Counted from the first letter of the stretch, positions 13,831 to 28,200 are shown. The stretch is 64,000 nucleotides of DNA from Sipunculus nudus (GCA_026874595.1 CM049306.1:31637019-31701018); one strand, 5' to 3'. Numbers and translations are program-made. Notes: generated from the letters alone by a model not told the origin.

Positions 13831-14411
13831 AGGCTTACCATTTATTGAATAATAAACTAAATAAAGGGTACGGTGACAGCATGAATTATTACATGGATAT
13901 AATTATAACTATTTATGTTTGTCAAGCAGCCTACTAAAAAGCAAGTTAATTATTCAGTAAAAATGTTTCGGAACTCTGCCTGTCTACTTTTCCTGTTCGT
14001 CTGGGTGTGTATATATGTGAGTGTGTGCATGTCTGTCTGTAAGTCTAGCTTTGTCCTTCATTTATCTTAGTGCCAGTGTGTGAAAAATATTCTTATATAT
14101 CTGATACGGTGCTTTTCCTTATTTATTGACTGATTATTTTAAATCCGCGTGTCTTTACCTTCAGTTTATATGACTTTCACAACCTATCTTTTCTGTTTCA
14201 GGTTATTCATCAAGCATTTTATTTAACATAGAATGGTCAGTTGCACCTCCTCTCTGACGGTCTTTCACTCCAAGGCATTTTAACGCTTAACACTGATCTG
14301 ATTTTCCTGCATGTTTTCTGTTGATACTCTTGTACAGAATATTTTTTTGGGGGCGGGGGAGGGGGGTGGCGTGATATACTTAAATAATTAATACAGGAGA
14401 ACTGGTAAACA

Positions 14412-14636
14412 ATGATGTCCAAATCATACAATATGATAACTCCCGGCCCCAGTGAACAAACGAGCACTGCCGTGCAGCCAACGAACTGGCAGTTTTGTTT
14501 CCTGTGCCAGGAAGACAAATCAGACCAAGCTTTACCATGCCCTTCCAGAAGAAAAGTATACCAATCTAGTTATCAATACATTGCTCACCACTTAAGTATA
14601 CCTTTAATTGCAAAACTTCAAATTTTAGGAATTTAA
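14412..14636 (+). pseudogene. Possible exon or relic of an uncharacterised Cys-containing protein
   Basis: An ORF of 74 aa includes NWQFCFLCQEDKSDQALPCP followed by SSYQYIAHHLSIP. By recall, a similar pattern (NWxxCxxCQ...LxCP...YxxLA) opens multi-copy uncharacterised marine-invertebrate proteins. No partner exon or splice partner was seen nearby, so a transposed fragment is likely. Function unknown. Confidence 0.25.
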
Positions 14637-15520
14637 CCAGTTCTGCTACCTTAATATAAACAACAGATATTTTGCACTAAGAACAATAAAACTGTACATA
14701 ATTTTAAGCACGAAGAAAAACACATATTGTATGACAAAAAATGTAATGTTTAAACAGTGTACCCATACTGCTTAAGTAGTACCCCCCCCCCCCACCCCCC
14801 CCCCCACCCCCCACCGTCTTCTAAATACCTCAAAGGAGACATCGGTGAGATGTAAATTGAGAATAGTGATTTTACCTTACTTTTTAACAGAAATTTATGT
14901 CATATTAAAAACTAATTTAACTTTAGTTAACTGAATGTTATTGAATGGCAAATAGTCATCTTTTAATTTCAAATTTTTACATTTATGAGACCACAAAGGT
15001 TATTATTTTACATTTATCATGATGATGTTGATTAAATAGAACCAAATATTCCAAAATTTTACCCTATCTATAAGGAGAGTTTGAGATGTAATGTAATTAT
15101 GATGATCTTCCATGTATTTTTCATATAAAATTGAGTACCCTAACTTTAACATAGGACCGCCCCCGTTACACTGAGAAGATTTGGTGGAACTAATAAAAAA
15201 TGAAAATGTAATATCAAAACTTCATCACCACCAAATTTGGTACTTTTATCACAATATGAACACTTCTTCTGTGTTTTGCCGTTAACCGCTGCACTAATGC
15301 GCTTATATCTAAATTCTAGATTGTATCAAATTTTCATATAGATTTTTCCAAACATCCTTTTTTCAAACTGTGGATCGTAATGTCACTAAAAATCGAAGTT
15401 TGCATTTTTTCTACCCCCATATTAAAACATAAGCTATTTTATTACGGAACCTAATATCAGCAGATCACGTAGTCGTGACGAGCCTAAATCCTGATATGGA
15501 GACAAAATAAAATGAGATTC

Positions 15521-16292
15521 TGTAACACTAGGCAACGTGAAATGTCTATGGGAATGAATAAAGAAGTCAGTGGTTTTTGTTAACAAATAATTAAAATTTA
15601 TTCTTAAAACAATCCTAACATTACAATACATCAAATCAATACAATTACACAGTATAACAACAGTATAACAGCAAATCAATACAATCACACAGTAAAATAA
15701 ACAAAGTGCACGGTACCTAGATACCACCACTGTCACAGCAATAAGTCCTTTGAAATGTATAAGCCGGATGAACAGTTCACACAAATCTTCTCAGAGAATA
15801 ACAGTCCAATGTTATCACAAAATCAATCTACTGTAATCGAAAAGTGAAATCCTGGCAGTGATCCGAAAGGTAAACTGAAGACTATATAAAATCCGTAACA
15901 AATTTAGAAGAAAAGCTATAACTGCCGCAATTATAGGAAAAGGTCCACTCCTCTGTCCGCTGGAATATTCTCTCACCTCTCGGCTCTAAAACACAGCCCC
16001 TATATATAACCTTTCATCCGAAAACTCTAGAAAATTCCCTTTCACGAACAATCGAAAAGAACAAAACTCGCGCACAGACGTGAACATTCGAGACAGGCAC
16101 GGCAGCAAGCTGTTACACTCCGCGAGAGTTCAACCAGTACGCATCAAATCGAGCCCGCAACACCCGGCCAGGCGAGAAAGCCCCAGACTAGCATGACCGC
16201 TGTGTTTACGCCTTAGACACCACGCGCGGGCCGGGCTATGCCGCCATACACATGTAAGACCGCTGCATACAATAAAACAGAAATCTGTAACA
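15521..16292. mobile_element. Possible solo LTR, about 772 bp
   Basis: The segment begins TGTAACA and ends TGTAACA (TG...CA ends). On the minus strand it contains a TATATATA box near 16005 and an AATAAA near 15600, in LTR order. Its GC-rich 15950-16250 part differs from the AT-rich surroundings. No target duplication is visible at the ends, which keeps confidence low. Confidence 0.3.
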
Positions 16293-18187
16293 ATATATCA
16301 CTCGAAACGGATTTTATAGAATGATCTAACCCAAGAACCATTTGATAATCAGCAAATGAAAATTTTGTTGATATTTGTGTAACTTTTCCTTTATAATCAT
16401 TTTATGCTGCCAAAAGTTTTTTAGTTTACATATTTAACCAGATAACTTGCATAAATTTGCCTATCTGAATAAATCAATTTAATTAATCATATGATAAATA
16501 AAGCTATTGATTATATGGTTTTGAAAGGAAAAAGTAAAGTATTTCGGGTACAAAATATTCTAATTTGATAAGACACAATGTTAATTTATATAAATCATAA
16601 TCATAATTTATAAAATGCAGATATATTATGCAAATAAGACAAAGTATTGAGACGGTAATTTAGGGGTGCAGGGGTGTTTTATAAGAATATCATAACAAAA
16701 ATAGCTGCTTATTATTTCACATATTAGCCATAATATGAATTTTTTCAAGGTAATTTACATATTTTCGTTATTTTTTGTCAAATTACATATATAAATACAT
16801 TTGTTTGCATAAGTCCCATAGAAATAGCAATACTGATGGGAATTTAAAAAAAAATTGGATGAAATTTAGAAGTTAATATTCATTGACATTGTCTGCTAAC
16901 TGAGGTAACTGGATTTCCCCTCTAGTTGTCCAGTGAATATATAATTATGTAATTTGCATATATAATTAGCAACGGGTCGAATCCTAAGTATCGTGGGGTT
17001 TATGATGAGTGATACTCATCCATTGATTATTTATGTCAAGGTGTGCTTGCCTAAGTGCCGCGCTTTAATTGATCTTGATGTTCGTCCATCACTTTGCGAA
17101 GATGACCATGATGATCAAGGTTTTGTAGGTGATCTAGGTTTGTGAGTCTGGAGATGACTTGTCAGGCCAATCCGGGAATGGAAGAACCTCCCATATGCTG
17201 GACACGTGATCGGTGGTCGCTGTTGAGGTAGTTTCCATCCTCGCCTTGCGGACCTCACGTTTCCTCCAGGATAGACCCAGTTGTCACGACTGGGTCTACC
17301 TCCTGGACACCGCCAGTCTTATTTCTGGCATGCGGCTAGACCTAGTTGTGGCTCTGTTGTAAACACAGAACCACAGGTCGCTGTCTTCATGTATCTAGCG
17401 GACGGAAACGCATGCAGTGTTAGACGATGGTGAGCCGGGGTGAATGTTTCAGCCAGCTGTGTGCAGTGCACGTGTTACATCATCCTTGCCACCTTCCTGA
17501 CCAACCCATCTGAAATGTGACACATGCACCTGGACGGCTGAAACAATCCTGGTAACAACCCGTGTAGCCAGTGGTCTTGTGTAGCTAGTGGTCCAATTAC
17601 ACTATGCACTACAAACCGCTGGATGAAACAATCGCCCCGGTTCACCATACTCAAGATAAGATACATGTACTTAAACTGGGTGCATCGTCAGTAGATACAA
17701 ACATGCTAACTGCATGCTCATTGACACAAGAATGGCAAACAGCAGCAGATAACTCAGTTGCTCAACCATTCAAAAGCTGAGAAGTGAGAAGCAAAGACTA
17801 AAATGGATGTGTGTATGGCCGGATGAATAAGATGGAACCCACATCCCAATTAGTGTTGCACACTCAATCATAGGTGTTAAGTATGGTTTTGGGGTTTTTG
17901 GTGGCAGACAGATTACTAACAAAGATGAAACCCCTAATCACTGCTGGCTGACCATTGAAAAAGTAGACTTCATCGGGCCAAAGCCGATTTACAAGACCTT
18001 CCATATTTCTGCTGGTGCCCTATGCTCTCTGCCCTTCTCAGCCTTGTTACTTGTTACATAATGTGTGAGACTTGCTCCTAGTTCACTCAGTCACACTCAT
18101 AGTCAGCGGCCCTAGCTGTCATGTTCTTTGGTCTATCACAACATCCCCCCTCTCTCTTTTCTATATAGATGGAAATGTTATAAATAA

Positions 18188-18191
18188 ATAA

Positions 18192-18216
<25 letters not shown>
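18188..18216. repeat. (TA)n microsatellite
   Basis: A short AT dinucleotide run in intergenic DNA. Confidence 0.9.
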
Positions 18217-18222
<6 letters not shown>

Positions 18223-18581
18223 CCAAGAAGATGCATGTCAATAATATATGACTCCAAATAAGTACATAGAAACTTCTAATTAAATCTGGTATAACTGAAC
18301 TATAAGGGATGTAGCTCTAGTGAGTACCCTGCTTTTTAAAGAATAGTCACACTCATAGTTAGTAGCTCCAGCTCTTATGTAGTCAATCATAACATCTCTC
18401 TTTCTCTCTTTCAGTATCTATATATATATGTGGGCTTGCATTATAGAGTATAAATTTTTAAATGCATGAGGTCTTTTTAATATCACCTATTAAAATGTAA
18501 AATTAACAACTTGAGTCGACATTTCATAAGCAAATTATAATATTACTATAACATCAAACAGAAGACAATGATTCATGCTAA

Positions 18582-18712
18582 AAGTACTCATTACAGTACT
18601 TATGAGTACACGAGTACTGTCATGAAAATAGCTAAAATACTCGTACTTGTACTTGAATACTTTCTAAGTACTCAGTACTCTTCCTCGAGTACCTTCATTG
18701 TACTCGGACTCA
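18582..18712. repeat. GAGTAC/GTACTC-rich cluster
   Basis: About ten copies of GAGTAC or its complement GTACTC, some as the palindromes GAGTACTC or CAGTACTT, irregularly spaced over 130 bp. This is too irregular for slippage alone; it resembles the subterminal repeats of some DNA transposons. Confidence 0.5.
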
Positions 18713-20387
18713 ACACTGACTTATACATTACTAGTATGGAAATGTACAGATTAATCACACTATACCCAATCATTATATAAATCGATTTACATGCATGATA
18801 TGTCATACGATTCCCTCACAAGTTGCTAGACACCTATCGATAAATTTACAAAATTGAGGGACAGTTGTTAATGTATACAATATAAATTCTGTGTGATTAA
18901 GTTTCTTGTTATATACATTCTAAGAAATTTAACTGAGACCAACAGAAAATAGCAAAAAATGAAACCTGTATGTGAAAGGCCTTGACCCCCTGTAAATATC
19001 TAAAAAAACATACTGCAAATATCGTTACACCCGGAATGGATAACATATCCATTCACTTTCAGCCAAACATGAAAATGAGATGGAAATCCTCTTATCTTTA
19101 TTTCTTTTAATTTATGGTTATATGCTAGCTAAGAAAACATGACATTCAGGCATTTTTAAACTGACATGTGCCTGCGAATCATGATGCAAGTCATAATAGA
19201 ACATCCATAGCAGGTGTCGTATCAAATATTTGCTAAGTTGGAGTATTTGACATTAGGTTTTATATGGTCGTGTTTTATTTGCTAAATAATGAAGAGACGT
19301 GTTGTTACACATAATTTGTGGCGGTTAACCAAGCGGCGGGACAGTTTCGGCTACCGCAGTTTTATCTGCCCAGCCGTCATGACGAACGGAGAGACATACT
19401 TTCAGAGTTCACTGAGGGTATTAGGTGCTTGAAGATGCCCCATCATAACTATAAGTGTTGTTTAATGTTTTTGGAAATATATGATATCCTGTGTTTTAGT
19501 ATAATGACTTTAATGGTATAATTATTATCAGATGATCACATCTAGAAGCAATTCAATCTAGTGAGATAGAATGGGATGCATGAATCTATGTGAAATGCGT
19601 CTTTATTTCAGATAAAGACAAAGGACGATTCACTATTAGCGCATCTGGAAGTAAGTGGATTTCTTTGTATACAAGTATAAATAAATGATTTGTGCGGGGT
19701 CAAAGAAAGGGGTTTTCCTCGCTATACTTTGCCGATGCACGTCCCCTTGTCACCAAACTCTATCTACAGATAGGTTTCGCCTCGTCGAGTATTTTTGTGT
19801 CGCATCCCCCGCGCCCTTATCGAACCCTGACAGGTATCTTTCATCCAGTTTCACGAACCATTCATAGGGGCTGCCATTTTTTGTACAGACTAAAACTCGG
19901 ATGTCAAAGGTCGTATTTCGAAATAATGCATATACCGCTAATGAAAATGCAGAAATTATTTTAGGGCTCGCGCGATGTATCGCTTTCTCTCTTTTGAAGC
20001 CATTATATTTTTATCTCAATATAAACAGATTTTGGTGTAAATTTGTGCAGGGATAGGGTCACACCTGAGGAACAATTCCTTTGATTTTGGCTCTAGTTTT
20101 TACCTATAAAGCATGTATTTGTTCAGCTGATTCCTTGTGATATGAGGCAATTAGTTACACAGACAATAGTTTGAGTCAAGACTGATATCGTGTGGTTTGG
20201 GTACATCAATTTAGAAAGCCAGACGGGAATAGCTTTTGCTTCTTAATTGTATCCTCAGACAAAGTCGGGGATACTACGGTTTTAGCCCGGTCCCGAGATA
20301 ACTCTACAACGTTGACGAATTTCAAAAATTAATTCACGGATCTTTGTTCAAACTAATATGGGTGAATGGACGAAGCCTATTTAAAAT

Positions 20388-20830
20388 GGGGTCATGACTT
20401 CTACTAGGAGAATGACCTTGACCTTGAATAATTCAATTTTTTGTTAAAATCACACAAAATTTTAAATATCTCAAGAAAATCAAAAGATCCAAAAATCAAA
20501 GGACTATTATCCGTTTCTTGTTTTCGCGCCTTTTAAAACCCCCATCTTTGCCACCTGACCGTATTTTGAGCATTAATGCGGGTTATGGGATGAGATATAT
20601 TTAAGTTTGGGTCATGACCTTTACCATGAGAGTGGCCTTGACCTTGAATGTTTCCATATTTGGTGAAAATCACACAAAATCCTTAATATCTTAAGAAATG
20701 TTGCATATATTGGTCCAAAAATCAAGTTGACCAATATCTTGGATAGCTTTGTCTTCTGCGAGAGACAGACTGGTGGCGTCACTTGTTGTCCTTCTTGTTT
20801 TTTAATACCCCCTTCATTACTTCTTGACAG
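20388..20830. repeat. Duplicated ~221-bp unit with CCTTGACCTTGA motif
   Basis: GGGTCATGAC starts at 20388 and 20609. Both units share GACCTTGAAT..TT...AAAATCACACAAAAT and AATATCT.AAGAAA. The first holds TGACCTTGACCTTGA at 20413-20427 and the second TGGCCTTGACCTTGA at 20633-20647. Confidence 0.65.
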
Positions 20831-22125
20831 TACTATGAGCAATATAAAGTAAAATAAACTATCTAAGGAGTTCATGGTAAAATCTTGGAAACCCTAAATA
20901 AGGTTGCTGGAAGTACTCCTTCTCATTGTTCAACGCTCCTTAACAAATATTTTTCATCAGAGCATAAATAACACCAATAATTCATACATGTGTCATCGGC
21001 ATGTCAAAGTCAGCTGAGCGTCATGACATATGAGCCACTTGTTAGGTGAGGGGGCCTTCCTGAAGAATTCTTGCTTAACTATTTATATATACTGTATATG
21101 AACCACATGAAACAAAAATATTACATGTACAAATCTCAGGATTAAATTATGCGACAATCAGTCACTACCAGCTCATTAAAAATTGTTCGTCTTGCAGAAC
21201 CGTAGATTTTCCACAGTTGCAGCTAGTATAAATAGTTAACACAACAACATTCCCGTGATAGGTGAAAATTTTGTTCGACACGGCATGCCTAAAGTTAATT
21301 TGTATTTTAATCACCAGTAGATAAGGCAATACACAAGTTTATCTAAAATCCTACTTGAAACATGTATTATTATTAGAACCAAATTGTGTTTGTTGATGCA
21401 CTAAGTACCGTGTGGAGGGCCTCAGGCACTTCTTCAGAGTAACAAACTAAGCCGCTGTTTATCAAAAAATTTTTTTATATATATTTATACTTTTTTTCAT
21501 ATTTGTATTTTAATTTATTAAACCTGAAATTGTAAAAAAAATGGTGGATCATGTGGCATGTTCTCAATAAGCCCCGTTAAGGCCGTGTGCACAAGACATT
21601 CAGAGCATTAGGGTAATAACCATGATGGACTCTCATAATGAAGAGTCCCCTGTAGGGAGGGAGGCTCATATGGGTCGATGTGTAAGTAAATTATTTCTAT
21701 ATTCACATTTAAGTAAAAACATTGTTGATTGACCTTCATGAGTCCCCCTTCTCTGCTTACATTATATACCCCATATGGCTGATTTTAAATGGCTGAAATT
21801 TAAAAATTTGAAAGTGTAAGTCTTAGGTCCCAAATTTGCATCAGATATTTATTTTTGACATTGCCCTTATTCCACAAGCAATACACGCCCTATCAGTTAT
21901 CAATTATCGCTCACTTCTGATCCTGTTTGCTCCAGATCTCCGTTTGGCTGATTTGTCAAACTGCCGTTTGGTAAAATATCAGTCATAGCCTTGGAGAGGG
22001 GGTTTAAGATCACTGGGTTGGGGGTTAGTGGCGGGGACTAAGGGAGGATGTTGTAAAAACTTCTCTTGCGATTGCTCGGCGATTGCTTACATAAAGGTGT
22101 AAGTGTAATATTTGTTTTTACACAG

Positions 22126-22233
22126 AATTGAACCGGTCCCCTGCTGTTCAAAAACCTACACTCAAACAACTTTTGGATATTGCAGAAAAGTTCGGGTTCG
22201 AATTTGAAGAAGAGGAGCTTCGCTCCTACCATG
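22126..22233 (+). CDS. Amidase B first visible exon
   Basis: Acceptor TTACACAG, then [20 protein letters not shown] and a Glu-rich stretch to LRSYH, with donor G|GTAGGA. Its 108 nt match the exon at 47798-47905 of copy C. It corresponds to the N-terminal helical segment of bacterial amidases upstream of the signature domain and contains no Met that could start the protein. Confidence 0.82.
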
Positions 22234-25200
22234 GTAGGAAAATACAAAAAATGCAAATACAAATTAAATGATATCACAAATAAAGCTTCATAACGGTTGC
22301 TATAAATCCACACAAAATTTATTGTTCTATGGACTCGGGCGATATATTTAGCTTGAGACACAAGATATGGAATGCCAGCTTGCCAAGAAAATACAAAAAT
22401 GTGCTCCCGTTCTTGAATCATATATATGATAACTTAGTTCTTTCAGGGATTTTGTGTCCTAACACAAAACTGCCACATTAGAAAGGAACTGGTCTTATTC
22501 TGCAAAAAAAAAAAAAAAATAAAAAAAATAGGAGCATGGAACTATAATTTTGGTATCGCAACAATTTTTTTTAATTAAGTTGTAATAATCCTTTACAGTA
22601 TAAAAATCCAGTAAGAAATTGGTCTCTTTTCCTCCTTCTTTCTTCGTTTCATAATTCATGATGGCAATGACACTTCATGATTGAAAAGAAAGGTGACTTT
22701 ACTGAATAGAAGACTCTGGTGATCCGCACGCTAAATCGGCAGCTGTAATTTCAACGCTACTTGCAGAATTTTTTTCTGCAAAATAAAATCGGCCAGCAAA
22801 AAAATGAGAGACCGACATAAAGTTGTAAACACTATTGCTGTGGTGTCCAAGGAAATACGATAACATCCTCGGTTGTTTCAAACTATTCGTGGAAGAGAGG
22901 CCATAACAGACTAAAATGATTCTTTTATTGCTTTCAACATACCTTTCAGACTTCATTGGTAATGCAGTCGCTAGCATCACACAACTAGACAAATACCCAG
23001 AGCCTGTACCAGATGTCAAGTATCCGCGCACCCCTGGGAAAAGACCCGAGCCACAAGATAATCCTTATAATGCTTGGTAGGCAGTTATTATTTTAAGATA
23101 TTATTATAAGAGCTATTATTAAAGCCAAATGCACACGTGAAAGGTTGTTTTTTGTAAATCATGTTTTAAAAATATTCCGTCATGAACATATTGTTATTCG
23201 ACAAGCGTCATATTCTTTGGTAATGCCAACATGGATTCCCACTTAAATCGGAGTTTTTATAACCATCCGCATATCATATTTATCCAGCGGGCCTAGTTGC
23301 GATAAGTGGACATACCATTCTGTACTTACAGGTACGTCAAGACAAATATCCCTGGTGCAGCAGATGGCAAGCTTAAGGGCAAAAAAGTGGTTGTCAAAGA
23401 CAACATGGCGGTAGCAGGGGTTCCGTGGAGTGTTGGATCCAAGTTACTTGAAGGATATATCCCTGAGTTTGATGCGACTGTTGTGACGCGGGTAATCGAC
23501 GAGGGTAAGCCTATTAATTACTTCCTAGCTTCATTTTGTTATTGTTGTAAAAAATATTAAAGAACAAAGATAATAGGAAAAATGTTCTTGCGTTGTTTAG
23601 CACGTGTTGCGCTGATTTTATTGAGCGAGGTTTTGCCGTGCTCTTATCGTTTAAATAACACTATGTGACCAACTGAGGACTGCATATCCAATTCCCATGT
23701 TTACCTTGGTAACAAGCGTTACATATATTAACTTTTGAATGTTGCATGATTTGTTATAGGTTTATAGTTTTACATGTTTTTACAGGCATATTATGTTCGT
23801 AAAACTCAGAGATGAACGATTATATCTGGGACAGTGGGTAGCGAAAGGAGACAAGCCGTGATTGCACTTAAAATATTTACTTTTACATAATATTTTCCTG
23901 GCAGGGGGCACTATTGTCGGTAAGGGAATGGTAGTGGATTTCTGTTTTTCCGGGTCCAGCTTCACGTGCTCGTTTGGCCCCGTCTTGAACATCTATGATA
24001 AAACCCGTTGTGCCGGGGGCTCCTCTTCTGGCTGTGCAGTGCTGGTGAGAATGTTTACACTTTTACAAACCAACATGTTCTCCCTCGCATGTCATTGATG
24101 ATTACTCATTGTATAATAAAATGATGATCCCTGTTTTGTCATCTGCATAGATAGTGCATCTGTCTATGCACATTCCGACGTGACCGCATGTTAATTATTT
24201 TGGAGACCATCATAAATCATTCTCCATAGCAACAAGACAAATCGAGTCTCCATGTTTTTTCTTTTCAAGTCTGAAGTCTTCATCCTGAGGTCAAAAGGCA
24301 ACGGATATTTTGGTCTAAATAGACCTGGTCTAAATAATAAATTAAACTAAAATAAATGTATTTATCTCATTATTTGACTTTTTTGTTGTTGTGGTGAACG
24401 AGTCCAACATGGTTGCCAACACTAGATATGCGATGACGAAACCCCCCCCCCCCTTCCCCTCTGTGTGACTGCAGGATTCATGTTGATTCTTTATAAGCTT
24501 GCTAATGGCGACGTGGATTTGGCGGTTGGCGGGCATACCGGGGGATCTATCCGTATTCCGTGCAGCTGGAGCGGTATTGTTGGACTGAAGCCCACCTTTG
24601 GACTGGTTCCTCTGACAGGAAGTATGCTTATTGAGCCCATGATGGATCACCTTGGGCCAATGGCTCGGACTGTAGAAGACTGTGCGCTTCTTTTAGAGGT
24701 AACCGCTAATATATACATAGATAAAGAAAAAATGCAAGTTTTAAACAAAGAACTGCAATCTCCGAGCAAGCGCAGGATCCTCAGCCTGGTTACGATCTTG
24801 AAAATGAGTGTAGAAATGCATATCAGGTGCAAATCTGTCATTTGATATAATTGTTTCAACTAAAGGTCAGTTTAGGAGAATTAGTGGTATTGGAAATCTG
24901 GGGCAAACACGGACATAATGAAAATATTCTCGTGGAATAGTTTTACACTATTCGGTATCTATGAGTGCCCTTAAAATATGGGTCAAAATATTGATTTAGA
25001 AATCAGTCCAATGATCCTTATAAACTTCCCTTTTAAAGGAGGAGAGGCTTTTAAATATAAAACAACTGTCCAAACAGGGAACTTTCAATTCTGCCATACC
25101 TGATTAATTCTCACTGGTATTGGAGTATCCATTTACGGATGTTATCATGTCTACATGCTTTTCGCAGTCCCGTAATTTCGCTGGTTGTGAATATACTTCC

Positions 25201-28200
25201 AGGATATCATTACCCCGGGCGCAATCGACTAACGTTTGCCCATGAGATAAATTCCCGCGAGGAAAACCTGTATAAACCGTGGGTATTGTATTGATAGGAG
25301 CATACCTACTTCATGAAAATACTACTATAAATTGAGGAAACTAACGTAGTAAAAAAGCGTGCCTTTGCAACCAAACTCTCTTCGCAGATCCTCGCCTTGA
25401 CACTTTCGCATCACATCCGCGCGACATAACCGAACTCTGACAGGTTTAGTTCCCCGTTTTCTCAAAACCGCTCATGCGGGCTGCCATTTTGCGCACATCC
25501 TAATAACCTTAAGTTATGCCACAAGTCGCATGTAGGAACACATACTGTGAGTTAACAAAATTATATTTATTACAGAGTGAACCCTCAACCTATTTATATT
25601 AAATAGGGATGTGTTTGCAAATTATATATGGGTATTATCATGATAATTATGTACTACAATGAAATTCTTTAATTATAAACAAATACTGAATTAATACATG
25701 AAATTTAATGGAGTCAAAGATCCGCGAGAACATTCTGTCGTTTGAAGAGTTTTTTGCTTACTTTCTATGTGCGTTTATTTTTCAGGTGATTGCCGGATAC
25801 GATGAGCTGGATGGTAGACAGAACCCTCACATCATAAGCAAGGAGTATTCAAAAATGGTAAAGTTAAAGACAACATATTACATATACTTAGACCTATAGT
25901 TATCGAACACAGACATTTGATCAATTAAAAGCAATTTAATATTAAGGATCGACGGAGCCTATACATATGATGGCCAAACAATTGTAACAGTACCTGAATG
26001 AAGAAGCCGTCATGGCATAGAAACACACTTTTTCCTTGCCCGTACCTTTTGTACTTCTCTTTGATATGCTGCAAAATGTTTTTTTTTGCATCAAACTGCC
26101 ATGGCACCAAGCCGACTTCGGTAAAAAAACGGAAGAGGTAACATGGTCGTTTTTTTTTGCAGAAACCAAATAATAAAAACAAGTTTGTGTACTCGGAGCC
26201 CACACCCTCACCGGAATCAGACTTTTATATGCGTACACAATACCACACTTCAGTAACAGTGGTTCATCTAGTGAATGGTAAAGCCAGCACTTAAACCATT
26301 TCGTGTCAGTGGGCGGCTTGAACCTGGGGACAATGGAGTCGCCCTGTGTCACTTCTGATAAGAAGCATTTGGATAATAAATTTATGTTGGTGATCCAGAT
26401 AACCACAAAAAAAATAAATAAATGAAATGTTGATTGGATGTTAAACTAATCCTACCAGAAATTTCATAAAATTTTGTTCATTATTTATCATAACTAACGA
26501 ACCAAGGGGAAAACATAGTATTCCAAAGAATTGAGTATTGTTACGTTAGCTAGTAAAACAAAAAAAGATGTAAAGAAGAATGTGATGACCTCTGGTGATA
26601 AAATAAAACAGTTATTTTTGTGCCTAATTTCCAATTTATACAATTAATACCTGTTGGTACACATTGTTTGTATAGACACAATGCGGATAGAAAGCGTGTA
26701 ATTTGATCACTGATTTGTTAGTATTAGTCCCGTTGCGTTCTCCACTCTCTATTCACATACCATGCATGTTTATTATACATTATTTATAGAATTTTACCCT
26801 TTTAATATATCATAGTGTCTGCCAATATTTGGTTCTTAACCCGTTTGATTACCATTGTACACTTGAAAAGGGCGCGAACAGTCACGCTAAACAAAAAAAG
26901 CGCACCGCGCAACTTCAAAATTCAAGATTTTCGAAGCTCCACCTGGTTTTTCTTGTTTATTCTTTCATGGTTTTGCCCTAGTTTGGGAGTCGCTCACATG
27001 TACAAGAACTGACCTTTGGTTTAGTAGTCTTGTAATAGTAAACAGATACCTGTGGAATCTGTTAACTAATACACACAACTTAAACAATATTAAAACAGGT
27101 TAATTTGACAGAGTAAGTCCGTGAACAGGATGATTTTGCTGGGAAACATCTGTAATGATAGCGTGTGAAAATACACATATTAGGCCAAAAAATAAAAGGT
27201 ATGGTTCTCAGGCACCGCCCGCATCAATTTTATACCCCCGCATAAAAAAAATTTATTTTGATTTTCAAAAAACTTTCCAATTTTGAGCTGCTGCCGCTCT
27301 GACATTTCTTTCAAGAAGATAAAACCATACAATTTCCTTTGTTTTATAGTGCTCTTACTTGTTCAGCTAAAACTGTTATTTTCATGCTTTTCCCTTATCA
27401 TTTGACATTTTTATCGAAACATACCAAAAAATTTAAAATAAAAAAAGCGCCCGCCCGCATTGATTTCTGAAAAAAAAGCCAAGAACCATACCTTTTTTAT
27501 TTTGGCCTTATTGTAAATGTTACGCCCCTTAAACATATATGTATACCCTACCTAAGACGTTTGTTCATGATTTTATCAGGTGTCCAGTGACCTGACAGGG
27601 ATGAAGATAGGCATCCTGACTGAGGGGTTTGAAGATGCTGAGCCTGATGTCGAATCAATGGTACGAGAGGCGGCGATGAATTTAAAGTCTTGCGGTGCAG
27701 CAGTGGAAGACGTATCTGTCCCGATGCACAAAGATGGTAATTGCAAGCATACATTATTTATAATTACAAAATAGAAACCTGGTGTTGATTTCATACTTTA
27801 TTAATGGTTACCTTTGGTGGTTTCTGCTTGTTATCCGTTATGTTCCACAGATGCATAAAAAGTATTGGGGTATTTATAATAGACCGTTTACATAACACTA
27901 GCGACATCTGTTATCGATAACTGATACTAAAGTGGTGGATTTCATCATTTGGCATGGAAAGATATATATGCACTTTCCCATTCATAAAGGCAAAATGCCT
28001 GTCGATGTCTCTGGCATGTCTCTTGTTTCACTTTCACTTTCCCTAAGACCAAAAAAAAAAAAAAATAAATAAAAAAGGAATGGTTCTTAGGCACTTTTTC
28101 CAGAAATCAATGCAAGCGGGCGGTATAATATTTTTGGTATGTTTCGATAAAAATATCATATGATCAGGAAAAATCATGAAAATAACAGGTTTTTTGTTTT

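Larger units (their letters stand above)
5990..22125. other. Intergenic region between amidase A and B
   Basis: About 16 kb without a recognised gene. It contains the repeats listed separately. The stretches 7900-12170, 16293-18187, 18713-20387 and 20831-22125 show only AT-rich DNA, homopolymers and chance ORFs. 10100-10290 has poly(G) and poly(C) tracts. A start exon for amidase B must lie somewhere here if that gene is complete at its 5' end. Confidence 0.6.

Noticed and set aside
21622-21681. Candidate first coding exon for amidase B (ATG ATG GAC ... TGT|GTAAGT)
   Set aside because: The donor is strong, but the exon ends in phase 0 while the next exon at 22126 needs one carried base. No matching sequence lies upstream of copy C.
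22699-23031. 110-codon minus-strand ORF
   Set aside because: It overlaps antisense to the second visible exon of amidase B and has no protein-like features of its own.
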